NCBI RefSeq assembly: GCF_013055795.1
Contig: NZ_JABETO010000021.1
Location: 40,032-104,031 of the forward strand
Source of the DNA: Streptomyces sp. I05A-00742
Lineage (GTDB): Bacteria; Actinomycetota; Actinomycetes; Streptomycetales; Streptomycetaceae
DNA length: 64,000 nucleotides
Reading direction: 5' to 3'
The notes under the pieces were generated by a model. It ran no database searches. It saw only the letters and a program-made list of their open reading frames with translations, and was not told the DNA's origin. Below are positions 25,319 through 33,089 of the stretch, one piece after another (within the stretch, counting starts at the first letter, position 1; every line of letters begins with the position of its first letter). The translations under genes were made by a program, and so were the position numbers.

Positions 25319-26002
25319 TCACGCCGCCGGTTCCGGTGCCGCCCCGTCCCGCCGGGGGGTCTCCGCCCCGCTCCGTCCGTCCTTCTCCCGGCGGATCACC
25401 GCGGCCAGCGTCAGCAGGTACGCCACGTCCAGCAGGAAGCAGGCCACCGCGCAGTACGGCACGACGGTCCCGGGGTACCGCGCGCGCTCGACGTACCAGT
25501 CCAGCGACGCCGCCGCCGTTCCCACGAGCTTCGCGGCGGCGATGCCCAGGGACTGGCCGCGGCTGTCGCCCCGCGCGGCGAGCATCGCCAGGAACATCCC
25601 CGACATCGCCACATTGGACCCGAAGGCGGTGAACACCCCCAGTCCGCCGTCCAGTTGCATCGAGACCACGTCCATGCCCGTGTACGCCAGCGCGAGCAGC
25701 AGGACGAGGAAGCCGCGGAAGACGTGCGGCCGCAGGCGGGGGAACTCGCGGGGGCCGAAGCGCACCACGGTGTAGAGCAGGCCGCAGTCGAGCAGGAACC
25801 AGACGATGTTGATGACGGTCCGGGGCCAGTCGGACGGCTCGGTGGCCGGACGGACGAAGGCGAACTGGAATTCCCACGAGATGTTCGTGGCGAGCGCGAC
25901 GACCGGGATGGCGTAGGTCCGGTCGCGCAGGCCGGCACGGATCGCCAGCACGTACGCGGTGGTCCACCCCAGTCCGCACAGGACCCCGAGCGCCAGTCCC
26001 AT
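25319..26002 (-). CDS. Transmembrane terpene cyclase-like protein (PaxB/Pyr4/DmtA1 family)
   Basis: 227 residues with seven hydrophobic helices. The block RTYAIPVVALATNISWEF (Asn40, Trp43, Glu44), followed by a proline-containing loop and NIVWFLLDCGLLYT, is the hallmark of the Pyr4/PaxB family. The helix-2 Glu of this block is the proposed proton donor. Fungal members cyclise epoxidised meroterpenoids. Streptomyces DmtA1 cyclises a farnesyl-indole dipeptide. No prenyltransferase, epoxidase or indole gene lies nearby, so the substrate is unknown. ATG at 26002 is preceded by GGGAG; a GTG six bases earlier is possible. Confidence 0.7.
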   Translation of the reverse strand: MGLALGVLCGLGWTTAYVLAIRAGLRDRTYAIPVVALATNISWEFQFAFVRPATEPSDWPRTVINIVWFLLDCGLLYTVVRFGPREFPRLRPHVFRGFLVLLLALAYTGMDVVSMQLDGGLGVFTAFGSNVAMSGMFLAMLAARGDSRGQSLGIAAAKLVGTAAASLDWYVERARYPGTVVPYCAVACFLLDVAYLLTLAAVIRREKDGRSGAETPRRDGAAPEPAA

Positions 26003-26132
26003 CGCCACTCCCGCAGCCCGTCACCGGCCGGTCGCTCCGGCCGATCAGCAGGATGCCCGCCGGCCGGGCGGCTCACCGCGGTGGACGCTCCGTTTCCACC
26101 GTGCGGGGTCCCTGGCGTTCACACGTACGCAG

Positions 26133-26669
26133 TCAGCCGCGGCGCGCGGCGGCGTGCGCCCGGACCCCGGCGAGGCCCAGGAAGAGCAGCGTGACGGACG
26201 CGCCGACGGCGACCGCGGCGGCGAACCGCGCTCCGTTCGGCGTGCCGCCGCCGGCCAGTACCGCGGCGAACGCCGCCACCGCCGCGGCCGGACCGGGCAG
26301 CAGCCAGCACAGGAACGCCCGCCGGGGCCGCGCCGGCTCACCCGGGAGCGGGCCGCCCAGCACCGCCCAGTGCCGACCGGTCTCACGCCGTTCGCGCCCC
26401 CGTTCGACGAGGGAACGCGAACGCAGTCCCGCGCAGACCGCCGCTCCCGCCGCGGCCACCGCTCCGATCGTGGGCCAGGGCGCCCCGGCGAGCAGCAGCG
26501 GGGCCAGCAGCGCCGCCGTGCCCCAGCCCGTCAGACAGGCCGCGGCCGCCAGCCGCCGCGACCGGGGCCGGTCGACGCCCGCCCGGATGTCCGTGACCGC
26601 CGGCAGGTACCAGACGCAGCCGGACACGCACAGCACGACGACGCCGAGCGCCAGTACTGCGTGGGACAT
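26133..26669 (-). CDS. Hypothetical membrane protein
   Basis: 178 residues with about five hydrophobic segments (VLALGVVVLCVSGCVWYLPA, then Ala/Leu-rich helices). A cytoplasmic loop of charged residues (RSRSLVERGRERRETGRHW) sits in the middle and the C-terminus is basic. I do not recognise the family. The start follows AGGAGGAACGTC. It lies 130 bases upstream of the terpene-cyclase-like gene on the same strand, so the two may be co-transcribed. Confidence 0.7.
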   Translation of the reverse strand: MSHAVLALGVVVLCVSGCVWYLPAVTDIRAGVDRPRSRRLAAAACLTGWGTAALLAPLLLAGAPWPTIGAVAAAGAAVCAGLRSRSLVERGRERRETGRHWAVLGGPLPGEPARPRRAFLCWLLPGPAAAVAAFAAVLAGGGTPNGARFAAAVAVGASVTLLFLGLAGVRAHAAARRG

Positions 26670-27296
26670 GACGTTCCTCCTCGGGAGCTCGGGCCGGCCG
26701 TCTCGTGGGCCCGCCGACGCGCGGTACCGGGAGGAGCCCGAGGTGCCACGGGGGTCGGACGGCTCCTCCCGGCCCGCATTCAGGATCGGCCGGCGGGGCC
26801 GGGCCGGACCCTGGGCCGAACGGACCCGCCCGGGACCGGAAGTCCCGCTGACGAGCCGTCAGGCTCCGCCGACCGACCTGACGACTCGTCATGCACGAAG
26901 CCGCCACCGGCCGAAAGGGCCGAACGGCCCTGGCGAACGGGGCCCTTCGGGCATAAGTGACGGGTGCCATACTGGCGCGTGCCGCCCACCGGACGGCCGG
27001 GTTCACCGGCAGCACGGCAGCCGGCCCGTACCACCCCTCCGACAGGAGCCCCGCACCGTGTCACGCCCCGGCCCGCGCGCCCGCATCACCCGACCGCCCG
27101 CCGCCCCGTCCCGCCCGCCGCTCCGCGCGTGCGAGCGGCGGCCGTCGAACGCCGCCCCCGCCGGCACCGGCATACGCACCCCGCGCGCCCACCGCCGAAG
27201 GACCCACGCGGGAGGAAGCAGATCCCCTCGTCCGGCGGCGTCCGAACCGAACGGTTCCCCCGTGCTCCGCCGCGTCCGGCCGGAAGGGTGCTGACC
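26670..27296. other. Long divergent region upstream of the flavohaemoprotein
   Basis: This 627-base gap holds no gene I can support. The open frames crossing it are Pro/Arg/Ala-rich, which is typical of random high-GC sequence. AGGGCCG-AA-CGGCCCT (26916-26931) is a perfect 7-bp dyad. The related GGGGCCCTTCGGGCAT follows at 26939-26954, and a CATACT box lies at 26968-26973. These resemble a regulated promoter. It would leave a 5' leader of more than 300 bases before the flavohaemoprotein. Confidence 0.4.
26916..26954. promoter_or_regulatory. Paired GGGCC dyads, possible redox/oxygen-responsive operator
   Basis: AGGGCCGAACGGCCCT and GGGGCCCTTCGGGCAT are spaced by seven bases upstream of a CATACT box. 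The GGGNC...GNCCC layout recalls DosR/OsdR-type boxes that control gas-responsive genes, which would suit the flavohaemoprotein downstream. The match is by eye only. Confidence 0.35.
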
Positions 27297-28562
27297 ATGG
27301 ACATCGTCGGCGACGAGTACCACGGCCTGCTGGCCCGCCACGACGCCATGCGGCTGCGCCGTTCGCTCCTCTCCGCGGGGGAGCGGCGGCCCCCCGCCCC
27401 GCCCGGGCGGTCCCCGGCGCCGTACGACGGCGCGGCCGACCAGCGGGAGATCCTGCGCGGGCTCGACCTGGTGTCCCCGTTCGACGGCCTGATCGCCGAG
27501 CTCTACGGCGAGTTGTTCCGGCGGTGGCCCTACCTGCGGTCGCTGTTCCCCGAGTCGATGGAGTTCCAGCGCCGGCACCTCGCGCACATCTTCCAGTACC
27601 TCATCGACCACCTGCACGACCCCGGCGAGGTGACCGCCACCTTCACCCGCCTCGGCCGGGACCACCGCAAGCTGGGCGTGCGGCCCGCGCACTACGAGGC
27701 GTTCGAGGCCGCGCTCCGGCAGGCGCTGCGCCGGACCGCGGGCGCGCGGTGGACCGACGCCATGGAACGGGCGTGGCTGCGCATGCTGCGCTTCGCGGTC
27801 GCCGCGATGGTCGAGGGTGCCGAGGCCGCCCTCGGTGAACCCCCCGCCTGGGAGGCCGAGGTGACGGCGCACGAGCGGCTCCGCCCGGACCTCGCGGTGG
27901 TCCGCGTCCGCACCGGCGAGCCGTACTCCTACCGGGCCGGACAGTACGCGGCCGTCCAGTCGCCACAACTGCCCCAGGCGTGGCGGTACTACTCCTTCGG
28001 ATGCGCTCCCCGGCCGGACGGGGAGCTGGAGTTCCACGTCCGGCCGGCCGGCCGCGGGGGAGTGAGCGAGGCTCTGGTGGCGCACACCCGGGTCGGAGAC
28101 ATCCTGCGGCTCGGTCCCGCGAGCGGCACGATGACGCTGGACGACGACCTCACCGGCGACGTCCTACTGGTGGCCGGGGACACCGGCTGGGCCCCCGCCA
28201 AGGCCCTGCTGGAAGACCTCTCCTCGGGCCGCGCCGGGCAGCACGGGGTGCACCTCTTCCTGGGCGCGCGCGGTCCGGCCGGCCTCTACGACGCCGAGAC
28301 GCCGGCGCGCCTGGCCCGCCGCCGACCCTGGCTGCGCGTGGTCCCGGTCATCGAGGACGAACCGGGGCCGGGCGCCTGGGAATCGGTCGCGGACGCCGTG
28401 CTGCGGCACGGTGACTGGTCCCGGCACACGGCCTTCGTCGCCGGACCGCCCGCGCTCGTCAGGGCCACCGCCACCCGGCTCCTGGCCGCAGGCGTGCCCG
28501 CCGCGCGCGTACGGCACGATCCGCTCCCTGCCTCCCGTGACAGGGTGCTGACCGCACCCTGA
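27297..28562 (+). CDS. Flavohaemoprotein (globin plus FAD/NAD(P)H reductase), NO dioxygenase-like
   Basis: 421 residues. After an unusual N-terminal extension of about 45 residues comes a globin domain. It contains FPESMEFQRRHLAHIF, and the proximal haem-ligand His is in RDHRKLGV (His123). From about residue 185 there is a ferredoxin-reductase-like domain with the FAD motif RYYSFG, the AGQY block and the NAD(P) region GDTGWAPAKALL. Hmp-type proteins turn NO into nitrate. The ATG at 27297 follows GGAAGGG. A 60-bp perfect palindrome lies just after the stop. Confidence 0.85.
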   Translation: MDIVGDEYHGLLARHDAMRLRRSLLSAGERRPPAPPGRSPAPYDGAADQREILRGLDLVSPFDGLIAELYGELFRRWPYLRSLFPESMEFQRRHLAHIFQYLIDHLHDPGEVTATFTRLGRDHRKLGVRPAHYEAFEAALRQALRRTAGARWTDAMERAWLRMLRFAVAAMVEGAEAALGEPPAWEAEVTAHERLRPDLAVVRVRTGEPYSYRAGQYAAVQSPQLPQAWRYYSFGCAPRPDGELEFHVRPAGRGGVSEALVAHTRVGDILRLGPASGTMTLDDDLTGDVLLVAGDTGWAPAKALLEDLSSGRAGQHGVHLFLGARGPAGLYDAETPARLARRRPWLRVVPVIEDEPGPGAWESVADAVLRHGDWSRHTAFVAGPPALVRATATRLLAAGVPAARVRHDPLPASRDRVLTAP

Positions 28563-28571
28563 GACCGGGCT

Positions 28572-28631
28572 CGTTGTACACCTCCGCCCCACCCGTCGGA
28601 CGTCCGACGGGTGGGGCGGAGGTGTACAACG
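28572..28631. repeat. 60-bp perfect palindrome without spacer
   Basis: Bases 28572-28601 are the exact reverse complement of 28602-28631 (outer end CGTTGTACACC, centre CGGACGTCCG). It begins 9 bases after the flavohaemoprotein stop, so the simplest role is a bidirectional terminator. The absence of any loop bases and the 30-bp perfect arms are unusual, and cruciform DNA is possible. Confidence 0.85.
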
Positions 28632-28703
28632 GCGCGTGCCGCCCGGCCCGCTCACTGCCGGCGGCTGGTCAGCCAGGGGGAGAGGGGCATGCCCACAAGC
28701 TCC

Positions 28704-29120
28704 TTAGAACGTCGTTCCGTCGGGCAGGGGAACCACGAGGAAGGTGGCCGGCGGGAAGAAGCGGCCGGCGACGTGGGCGGCCCCCGGAGCAGACGGTGCG
28801 CAGGAACTCCGGGACGTGCTCGTGCGGGACGTCGGGAAAGTCCACGCCGTCCACGACGGTGCGGGTGTCGCCCTCCGGGTGCACCGTCACCTCGATGTCC
28901 GGCGGCCCGGCCAGTTCCACGAACGCCTCGTGCGGCAGTGAGCCGTCGGGGTCGGTGACGGCGAACGGCGGGGCGCCCGTACGACGGTCCACCCGGTCGG
29001 CGCCGATGTCGTGCGAGACCGCGCTGACCGTCCGGCCGTACTCCTCCGCCGGACGGCGGTCACGACAGCTTCTGTGCCGGGCCGGGGATCCTTGCCGGCC
29101 ACCCGCCCGTCATCCGTCAT
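28704..29120 (-). pseudogene. Small gene broken by two frameshifts
   Basis: Three consecutive minus-strand frames each give protein-like sequence that joins end to end. The N-terminus MTDDGRVAGKDPRPGTEAVV starts at 29120. A middle part in a second frame contains EEYGRTVSAVSHDIGADRVD and later PDIEVTVHPEGDTRTV and PHEHVPEFLRTV. A C-terminus in a third frame, HVAGRFFPPATFLVVPLPDG, ends at TAA 28704. Together they would make a normal acidic protein of about 138 residues of unknown function. Two compensating single-base changes would restore it, so either the gene is decayed or the sequence has errors in GC-rich runs. Confidence 0.5.
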
Positions 29121-29153
29121 CGGCCGGCGTCCCCGCGGCGCGGGTCGGCCGGG

Positions 29154-29462
29154 TCAGCCGGTCCGGGCCAGGCGGGGCGGCTGGATCGCGGTCAGCAGGT
29201 CGTACAGCTGGTGGAGGGCGTCCGGCCGGACCGAGTAGCAGATCTGTACGCCGCGCCGGCGGGTGACGACCAGACCCGCTTCGCGCAGCACCTTCAGATG
29301 CTGGCTGATGGTCGGCTGCGTCACCTCGAACAGCTCGGTGAAGTCACAGGCACACGTCTCCGGTCGTTCGGCGAGCGCCTTCATGATGCCCAGCCGCACC
29401 GGATGCCCGAGCGCCCTGAACATCGCCACTTCGGCGGCGGAGTCCTGCACAGTCTCGTTCAC
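29154..29462 (-). CDS. ArsR/SmtB-family regulator
   Basis: 102 residues. The winged-helix block VTQPTISQHLKVLREAGLV is complete, and the metal-site helix carries ETCACDFTE, matching the ELCxCDL motif of ArsR/CadC-type sensors with Cys-x-Cys preserved. It should repress its own gene and the divergent MFS exporter and release on metal or metalloid binding. The gap (29463-29576) is unusually AT-rich around ATATAAGCGATCTTTGAT on the minus strand, the probable operator. Confidence 0.92.
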   Translation of the reverse strand: MNETVQDSAAEVAMFRALGHPVRLGIMKALAERPETCACDFTELFEVTQPTISQHLKVLREAGLVVTRRRGVQICYSVRPDALHQLYDLLTAIQPPRLARTG

Positions 29463-29576
29463 GTTGACAGTCTATCAAAGATCGCTTATATAATCCGTTG
29501 CCTAAATAGAGAAATGCCTATGGAAGCTCGAGGGCGGTGCGGTCCGCCGCGGACGTCCCGGGCGAACGGAGGTCCG

Positions 29577-31013
29577 ATGCAGGACAAGGCCGAGACCGCT
29601 CCTCCCTCGGAGGGCGTGCTGTCACCGCGCTACCGAGCACTGTCCTTCGGGTTGATCACCTCGGTGACCCTGGTGGCCTTCCTCTGGCTGGGGGTGGCGA
29701 CCGTGCTGCCCCAGGCGGCCGAGGATCTGGGCGGGGTGCACCTGTTCGGCTGGGCGTTCACCGCGTTCATGCTGGCCAACCTCTTCGGCACGGTCGCCGC
29801 CGGGCAGGGGGCCGACCGGAGCGGCCCCACCCGCCCGTACCTCCAGGCGTTCGCGGTCTTCATCGTCGGCTGTGTGGTCGCCGCGATCGCCACCAACTGG
29901 TACGTCCTGCTGGCCGGCCGCGCCCTCCAGGGGCTCGGCGTCGGCGGCGTGCTGGCCCTCGCCTACCTGATCGTCGGCCGCGCCTACCCGGACGAGCTGC
30001 GGGCCCGCATGCTCGCCCTGGTCGCCTCCGCCTGGACCCTGCCGGCCCTGCTCGGCCCGGCCATCGCCGGGGCGCTGGCAAGCGCCACCGACTGGCGGGT
30101 CGTCTTCCTCGTCCTGGTGCCGCTCGTGCCCGTCGCCGCCCTGCTGACCCTGCCCGCCCTGCGCAAGCTCGCCCCCTCCGACTCCGGGCCCGGCGAGAAC
30201 CGGCTGCCGCTCACGGTCCTGCTTGTGCTCGGAGTCGGCGCCCTCCTCGCGGGCCTGGAGAACCGCAACCTCGCCGTGCTGATCCCGCTGCTCGTCGTCG
30301 GCATCGCCGTCACGCTGCCGGTGCTCCGCAAGCTGCTGCCCGCGGGCACGCTCACCGCCCGCCGCGGTATGCCCGCAGGAATGATCGTGCGCGGCCTGGT
30401 CAGCGCCGCCTACTACGGCGGCGAGTCCTTCTTCCCGCTCAGCATGACCCGGGTCATGGGGCTCAACACCCTCGGCTCCGGCCTGGCGCTCTCCGCCGGC
30501 GCCCTCACCTGGGTCACCGGCGCCTGGCTCCAGGCCAAGCTCGACACCCGGAGCGGCGGCTCCGGCCGGCACGCCCGCGTCGTGCTCGGGTTCGTCCTGC
30601 TCGTGGGCGGCGACGTCATGATCGCCGTGGCCGTCGGCACCGGGCTGCAGAGCGTCGCGCTCGCCGTGGCCGGCTGGGCCGTCGCCGGTCTCGGCATGGG
30701 CTTCGTCTACCCCGCCGTCACCACCATCGTCCTCTCCCTGGCCCCCAAGGGGCAGGAAGGGTCGGCCAGTTCCAGCCTCCAGCTGTGCGAGACGCTCTCC
30801 GTCGCCGTCATGACCGGCCTCGGCACGGCCATCACCGCCTACGGTTCCTCCCACGACTGGGACGACAGCCGGGGGCTCGGCCTGATCTATGTCATCGCCG
30901 CCGTCTGCGCCTTCCTCGGCATCGCCGCCGGACTGCGCACGGCGGTCCGCAAGGCCGCCGGGCGGCCGGACTCGGCGGCCGCGCCGCTGCACGAACCGGA
31001 GCACTCGGCGTAG
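29577..31013 (+). CDS. MFS transporter
   Basis: 478 residues, with fourteen or so hydrophobic segments. SVTLVAFLWLGVATVLPQAA is the first helix, AGQGADRSGPTRPY the motif-A loop, and LLGPAIAGALAS motif C. It resembles the EmrB-like/MFS_1 exporters of actinomycetes. The start at 29577 follows GGAGG; an in-frame ATG at 29520 is less likely. It is divergent from an ArsR regulator with an intact Cys motif, so a metal- or metalloid-induced efflux role is plausible but unproven. Confidence 0.9.
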   Translation: MQDKAETAPPSEGVLSPRYRALSFGLITSVTLVAFLWLGVATVLPQAAEDLGGVHLFGWAFTAFMLANLFGTVAAGQGADRSGPTRPYLQAFAVFIVGCVVAAIATNWYVLLAGRALQGLGVGGVLALAYLIVGRAYPDELRARMLALVASAWTLPALLGPAIAGALASATDWRVVFLVLVPLVPVAALLTLPALRKLAPSDSGPGENRLPLTVLLVLGVGALLAGLENRNLAVLIPLLVVGIAVTLPVLRKLLPAGTLTARRGMPAGMIVRGLVSAAYYGGESFFPLSMTRVMGLNTLGSGLALSAGALTWVTGAWLQAKLDTRSGGSGRHARVVLGFVLLVGGDVMIAVAVGTGLQSVALAVAGWAVAGLGMGFVYPAVTTIVLSLAPKGQEGSASSSLQLCETLSVAVMTGLGTAITAYGSSHDWDDSRGLGLIYVIAAVCAFLGIAAGLRTAVRKAAGRPDSAAAPLHEPEHSA

Positions 31014-31136
31014 CGCACGCGGAGGGGCGCCGCACCGGGCGGGACCGGCCCCGGCGGGACGACCGCCGGGGCCGCGGCCGGATGTCGTACCCCTGTGCTG
31101 TCCTTGGGGCAGTGATCCCGACCCGAGGAGACCCCG

Positions 31137-32327
31137 ATGAACCGCGAGGAATGGCGCCCGTTCCTGAGGCTCTGGAGCGAGGAGTGGATCGCCGGCCACG
31201 ATCCGGAGCGGGACGGCCCGTTGGGCGCGGAGGTGGTGCGGGACGGGTGGCTCGGCTTCGCCCCGGCGCGTGCCGAGGACCTGGCCGCCGCCGAGGCCCG
31301 GCTCGGCCGGCGGCTGCCTCCCTCGCTCCGCGCGTTCCTGTCCGTCACCGACGGGTGGCGGAACGCGGGTGTCTTCATCTACCGGCTCGCCGGTGCCGGG
31401 GAACTGGAGTGGCTCGCCGATTCCGACGACGCGAGCTGGATCGAGGCGTACAGCCGGGACGACGTCGAGGAGGGGGAGATCGACGAGGGGGCGATCCTCG
31501 GCCGGTCGCTGAAGCTCTCCCTGGACGGGGACGCGGCCGTCATGCTGCTCGACCCGGAGGACGTGGACGAGCACGGGGAGTGGGCGGGCTACTGGCTGGC
31601 GTCGTGGTCGGGGGAGGGCCCCGAGCGGCACGCCTCCTTCCATGAGCTGATGCAGGCGCAGTTCTCCTCGTTCCACGCGCTCCGCAAGCCGCCGGGCGAG
31701 ACCCGTGACCACTGGGACCATCAGGTGGACGAGGCCCGGCAGGCGGCGCTGGACGGTGCCGTCGACGGCCCGCTGTCGGTGCTGACGGAAGCCGGAGCGC
31801 ACGGGCGCCACCGGGCGGCGCTGCTGCGCTTCCAGCTCCTGGTCATGCTCGGTGACTGGCGCACCCTGCCCCCTGGCCACCTTGTCGCGTACATCGACTT
31901 CGAGAAGGAACCCCTGTTCGCCGCGGAACTGCTGCCGCTGCTCTCCGTGGAGCACCAGTACGGCTACTGGGGGAACTTCGCGCTGGAGATCCTGGAGCGC
32001 AACGCGTCGGAATCCGTCCAGGCGCTCATCGCCGACCACACGGAACGACGGAAGGAACCCGGCTTTCCTTTCCCTTACGGGAACCCGGAGTTCGACACGG
32101 CGGTGCGGCGCGTCACCGCGCGCCTCCGGGACGCCCCGGAGGACCCGGAGGCGAGGCGGCGCCTCATGGACGCCCTCTGGCCGGACCTCAGGGGCGCCAT
32201 ACGGTGCTGGCGCCCGCTGAACGACAACCACATAGCCCCCGTCGTCCTGCTCGCCGACCCGGCCCTGGGCGAGCTGATCACGCCCGAGCGGGGACGGGAA
32301 CTCCTCTCCCTGCGGCGCGGCGCCTGA
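31137..32327 (+). CDS. SMI1/KNR4-family protein
   Basis: 396 residues. The SMI1/KNR4 fold occupies the first half: AEARLGRRLPPSLRAFLSV is the signature helix-loop, followed by NAGVFIYRL and the acidic strand region ending in SFHELMQAQ. The second half is an alpha-helical region of unknown role. SMI1/KNR4 domains are frequent immunity proteins against polymorphic toxins. No toxin gene is adjacent, though a Fic/Doc-type pair follows immediately on the other strand. The promoter lies in the 123-base gap after the MFS gene. Confidence 0.85.
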   Translation: MNREEWRPFLRLWSEEWIAGHDPERDGPLGAEVVRDGWLGFAPARAEDLAAAEARLGRRLPPSLRAFLSVTDGWRNAGVFIYRLAGAGELEWLADSDDASWIEAYSRDDVEEGEIDEGAILGRSLKLSLDGDAAVMLLDPEDVDEHGEWAGYWLASWSGEGPERHASFHELMQAQFSSFHALRKPPGETRDHWDHQVDEARQAALDGAVDGPLSVLTEAGAHGRHRAALLRFQLLVMLGDWRTLPPGHLVAYIDFEKEPLFAAELLPLLSVEHQYGYWGNFALEILERNASESVQALIADHTERRKEPGFPFPYGNPEFDTAVRRVTARLRDAPEDPEARRRLMDALWPDLRGAIRCWRPLNDNHIAPVVLLADPALGELITPERGRELLSLRRGA

Positions 32328-32350
32328 CGTCGGGGGCGGCCGTGCGGCGG

Positions 32351-32737
32351 CTACTTCACCGACCAGGCGTGGAGTTGGCGGGCGACTTGGGCGACGCCGG
32401 CGGCACCGGCAGCCGCGTCCCGGACGAGTGCGACGGCCTCCTTGGGGCGGTAGTCGAGCCGGCACTCGTTCAGGGCGAGGAAGGCTTCGGTGGCGTGCCA
32501 GGCGAACCGGTCGTTCGAGTGCTCAAGGCACGGCGTCCGCACCAGACCGACCAGCAGTGCACCGGCCTTCAGGTGCAGGGAGCCGTAGATGTCCCGGTCC
32601 ATCGCCCTGGCGTACATGCGGGCGACGGCCCCGAACAGCACGCCGTAGTCGTCGACCTGCGGATCACCGGGCAGCAACTCCGCGGCGTGGAGCAGGAAAG
32701 GAACGTCGATCCGCTGCGGCGGCGGGTCCTCGGTCAC
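32351..32737 (-). CDS. Fic/Doc-like toxin component with degenerate active site
   Basis: 128 residues of the short Doc-like type found in Streptomyces toxin-antitoxin pairs: a PGDPQVDDYGVLFGAVAR helix and HLKAGALLVGLVR. The Fic loop is CLEHSNDRFAWHA, where the classical H-x-F-x-(D/E)-G-N-x-R should be. Asn, Arg and the following Ala-Trp are kept, but the catalytic His is absent, as in other members of this branch. Doc phosphorylates EF-Tu; whether this variant does is unknown. Its start overlaps the antitoxin stop (ATGA). Confidence 0.75.
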   Translation of the reverse strand: MTEDPPPQRIDVPFLLHAAELLPGDPQVDDYGVLFGAVARMYARAMDRDIYGSLHLKAGALLVGLVRTPCLEHSNDRFAWHATEAFLALNECRLDYRPKEAVALVRDAAAGAAGVAQVARQLHAWSVK

Positions 32738-33030
32738 GCCGCACGGCCCTGCTTCTGTTGGTCGAGCCCGGCCTTCGCCTGCTGCTCGGCGGCGCGCAGG
32801 GCGGGGGAGGGGTCGGACGCGCCGGGTTCGGCGTCGAACGCTTCACCGCTGCGGGCCATCGATTCCCGGAAGGCCTCCAGGTACCTCCTCTCGACGGCTG
32901 TGGCGCGCTCGTAGGCGGCCGAAAGGATGTACTCCTGCATGCTCATCCCGGCCTCCTTCGCGGCGGCCGCGATGACCGCGCGCTGGTCGGGGTCCGGGAA
33001 ACGCAGACTCATGGCTTTGGGGTCCGACAT
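32734..33030 (-). CDS. Ribbon-helix-helix antitoxin
   Basis: 98 residues. The RHH core is MSLRFPDPDQRAVIAAAAKE followed by GMSMQEYILSAAYERA, the usual strand-helix-helix of DUF1778/HicB-like antitoxins, with a Glu/Ala-rich C-terminus that would cover the toxin. A start at Met7 is also possible. It overlaps the toxin gene by four bases. Three GGTATC half-sites sit directly at the start codon, the normal arrangement for autorepression. Confidence 0.82.
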   Translation of the reverse strand: MSDPKAMSLRFPDPDQRAVIAAAAKEAGMSMQEYILSAAYERATAVERRYLEAFRESMARSGEAFDAEPGASDPSPALRAAEQQAKAGLDQQKQGRAA

Positions 33031-33054
33031 GGTATCGACGGTATCAGTGATACC
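33031..33054. promoter_or_regulatory. Operator-like GGTATC array at the antitoxin start
   Basis: GGTATC (33031-33036), GGTATC (33040-33045) and the inverted GATACC (33049-33054) are spaced by three bases each, right before the antitoxin ATG at 33030. Their arrangement suits binding by an RHH dimer-of-dimers. Confidence 0.6.
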
Positions 33055-33089
33055 AGCCTTCTGCTCACCGGCTCACCGGCTCACCGGCC

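Noticed and set aside
26964..27296. In-frame extension of the flavohaemoprotein by 111 codons
   Set aside because: The extension is Arg/Pro-rich with no structure, while ATG 27297 has a good ribosome site.
28611..28958. Plus-strand open frame with a GGGGAG site before an ATG at 28690
   Set aside because: Its codons lack bias and it opposes the frameshifted gene, whose three frames give much more protein-like sequence.
29622..32465. 947-codon minus-strand open frame opposite the MFS and SMI1 genes
   Set aside because: Low-complexity composition and exact opposition to two genes with clear motifs; no ribosome site.
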